Assembly (NCBI RefSeq): GCF_008086345.1
Contig: NZ_CP043006.1
Coordinates: forward strand, 372,001-436,000
DNA from: Chitinophaga sp. XS-30
Lineage (GTDB): Bacteria > Bacteroidota > Bacteroidia > Chitinophagales > Chitinophagaceae
Length of the DNA: 64,000 nucleotides
Direction: 5' to 3'
Shown: one piece after another, positions 62,588-64,000 of the stretch
How the letters are laid out: the number at the start of each line of letters is the position of its first letter
Position numbering within the stretch: the stretch's first letter is position 1
The notes under the pieces: model-generated
Told to the model about the DNA's origin: nothing
What the model saw: the letters and a program-made list of their open reading frames with translations, nothing else
Databases searched by the model: none
Translations under genes and position numbers: made by a program

Positions 62588-64000
62588 TTATTGCTTCACT
62601 TTCTCGAACGCTTCGATCCCGGCTTTCAGCCAGTTGGCGTATTCACGGATATCGGGCGTATAAGCCACGGGGAGCGTCAGCAATTGTTCATCAGGACTGA
62701 TCAGCACGTACAGCGGCTGTGAGCTGTTGATGAAGTTCTCGCTTTGCATGGTGGCGTATTTGTTGCCGATGGTCTTGATCTCTTTGGTGCGGCCGTCATC
62801 GAACTGATGCAGGAACTCTTCTCCTTCCGGCAGTTTCTGCTTGTCATCCACATATAACGATACGAGTATGTAGTTGTCTTTGATGAGGGCATGCACTTCA
62901 GGATCGGTCCACACATTTTCTTCCATGTTGCGGCAGTTCACGCAGGCCCAGCCGGTGAAGTCTATCAGGATGGGCTTGTTCGCCGCTTTGGCGACTTCCA
63001 GCGCTTTTTCGTAGTCATTGATCACATCAGGTTCCACGGCGCCTTTTTCTTCGGCGCTGTTGCCGTACCAGCTGTAGGACATCGGCGGCGCAAAACCGCT
63101 CATCAGCTTCAGTTTGGCGTATTTGGTATTGGTGATGCCGGGGATGAGGTACAGGGTGAATGCACCGAACAACACGGCAAAAACGATCCTGATGGGGGTG
63201 AGCTTTTTAACGGGACTGTCATGCGGGAAGCGGATCCAGCCCAGCAGATAGAGGGTGGTGAGGATACCGATGATGATCCAGATGAGGAAGAAGGTTTCGC
63301 GGTGGAGGATACCCCAATGCGTCACGAGGTCGGCATTGGACAGGAACTTCACGGCCAGCGCCAGTTCCACGAAACCCAGTACTACTTTTACGGAGGTGAG
63401 CCAGCCGCCGGATTTGGGCAGCGAGTTCAGCCAGCTGGGGAACATGGCGAAGAGGGCGAAGGGCAATGCGAGGGAAAGCCCGAAGCCCGCCATACCCGCG
63501 GTCAGCAGCCAGGCGCCGCCATCGGAGTTCAGGGAGCCTGCCAGCAGGGAACCCAGAATAGGGCCGGTACAGGAGAACGATACGATCACCAGCGTAAGGG
63601 CCATAAAAAATATCCCGATCAGGGTGCCTTTATCCGCTTTGGAATCCGCCTTGCTGGCCAGTCCGCTCGGCAGTGTGATCTCGAACACGCCGAAGAAGGA
63701 AATGGCAAACACCACAAAAACGGCAAAGAAAAAGAGATTCAGCCAGACGTTGGTGGAGATGTTGTTGAATATCTCCGGCTCTGCGGCCCCGGCAATATGG
63801 AAGGGCACGCTGAACAGCACGTAGGTGAGGAATATGAAGAAACCGTACATGGTAGCGTTAAAAATGCCTTTTTTCCTGTTCTGCGAGCTTTTGGTAAAGA
63901 ACGATACGGTCAGCGGGATCATGGGGAATACGCAGGGTGTTACCAGGGCGATCAATCCGCCCAGGAACCCGAGCAGAAATACGACCCATACTCCCTTTCC
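62588..64000 (-). CDS. dsbD: Thiol:disulfide interchange protein DsbD (N-terminus outside the window)
   Basis: The frame is open to the window edge, so only the C-terminal ~470 residues are seen. The transmembrane DsbD/CcdA domain has two Cys in TPCVFPMIPLTV and in SFSCTGPILGSLLAG, with about eight helices. The C-terminal thioredoxin-like domain has the CxxC motif WACVNCRNMEENV. DsbD passes electrons from cytoplasmic thioredoxin to periplasmic thiol proteins. An in-frame TTG at 63955 is not the start. It ends next to a bidirectional terminator. Confidence 0.93.
   Translation of the reverse strand, partial: GKGVWVVFLLGFLGGLIALVTPCVFPMIPLTVSFFTKSSQNRKKGIFNATMYGFFIFLTYVLFSVPFHIAGAAEPEIFNNISTNVWLNLFFFAVFVVFAISFFGVFEITLPSGLASKADSKADKGTLIGIFFMALTLVIVSFSCTGPILGSLLAGSLNSDGGAWLLTAGMAGFGLSLALPFALFAMFPSWLNSLPKSGGWLTSVKVVLGFVELALAVKFLSNADLVTHWGILHRETFFLIWIIIGILTTLYLLGWIRFPHDSPVKKLTPIRIVFAVLFGAFTLYLIPGITNTKYAKLKLMSGFAPPMSYSWYGNSAEEKGAVEPDVINDYEKALEVAKAANKPILIDFTGWACVNCRNMEENVWTDPEVHALIKDNYILVSLYVDDKQKLPEGEEFLHQFDDGRTKEIKTIGNKYATMQSENFINSSQPLYVLISPDEQLLTLPVAYTPDIREYANWLKAGIEAFEKVKQ

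Overview
The window is a chromosomal segment of a Bacteroidota bacterium, most likely a member of Chitinophagaceae (Chitinophaga-like). Three things point there. The primary sigma factor has the short Bacteroidetes form with the N-terminus [15 protein letters not shown]. Many genes are preceded by the Bacteroidetes promoter pair, TTTG or TTG at -33 and TAnnTTTG at -7, and few have a Shine-Dalgarno sequence. The gene content is also typical: one-component beta-propeller histidine kinases, a 7TMR-DISM kinase, an Omp85-fused phosphoesterase and LptF/G permeases. The genus call is inference. I see no rRNA, CRISPR array, prophage or insertion sequence.

Layout. 1-6.2 kb: the end of a hybrid histidine kinase, a small secreted zincin-like protein, an SMP-30-like propeller protein and a 1037-residue propeller histidine kinase. 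6.2-11.4 kb (minus strand): an HD/Pycsar-type membrane protein, polyphosphate kinase, a DUF4442 protein and a beta-CASP metallo-beta-lactamase protein. 11.5-16 kb (plus): an SdiA-regulated-like lipoprotein and a phosphoesterase/kinase-like/Omp85 fusion. 16-29 kb (minus): housekeeping genes, namely a GAF protein, a DUF3267 protein, lysA, an S4 RNA-binding protein, a lytic transglycosylase, gatA, tatA, rplS, trmD, rimM, rpsP, ffh and rpoD. 29.4-36.7 kb: a START-like protein, an LptF/G permease, a PAP2 phosphatase, a GT39 glycosyltransferase, an AAA/DUF4143 ATPase that looks acquired, and an exported superoxide dismutase.

37.4-53.3 kb is a signalling region. It starts with a five-gene operon pairing a ThiF/E1-like enzyme and a GNAT-like protein with a 7TMR-DISM kinase, a REC-kinase and a REC protein. 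Then come HtrA/DegP with a kinase/regulator pair, tRNA-Ala(GGC), a lone REC protein, a CheR-type methyltransferase and two large hybrid kinases. 53.5-61.3 kb is a tripartite RND efflux operon (TolC, RND, adaptor) directly downstream of its own OmpR-type regulator and kinase. The window ends with a COG3650-like lipoprotein and a truncated DsbD.

The most notable signals are these. A nearly identical 23-bp direct-repeat element lies in front of both the regulator gene at 61310 and the tolC-RND operon. A perfect 11-bp tandem repeat lies in front of degP, next to its own two-component pair. A canonical EF-hand loop sits inside the RND pump. An unannotated kinase-like domain joins a phosphoesterase to an outer-membrane barrel. 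The ThiF/GNAT/kinase operon is the best candidate here for an undescribed signalling system.
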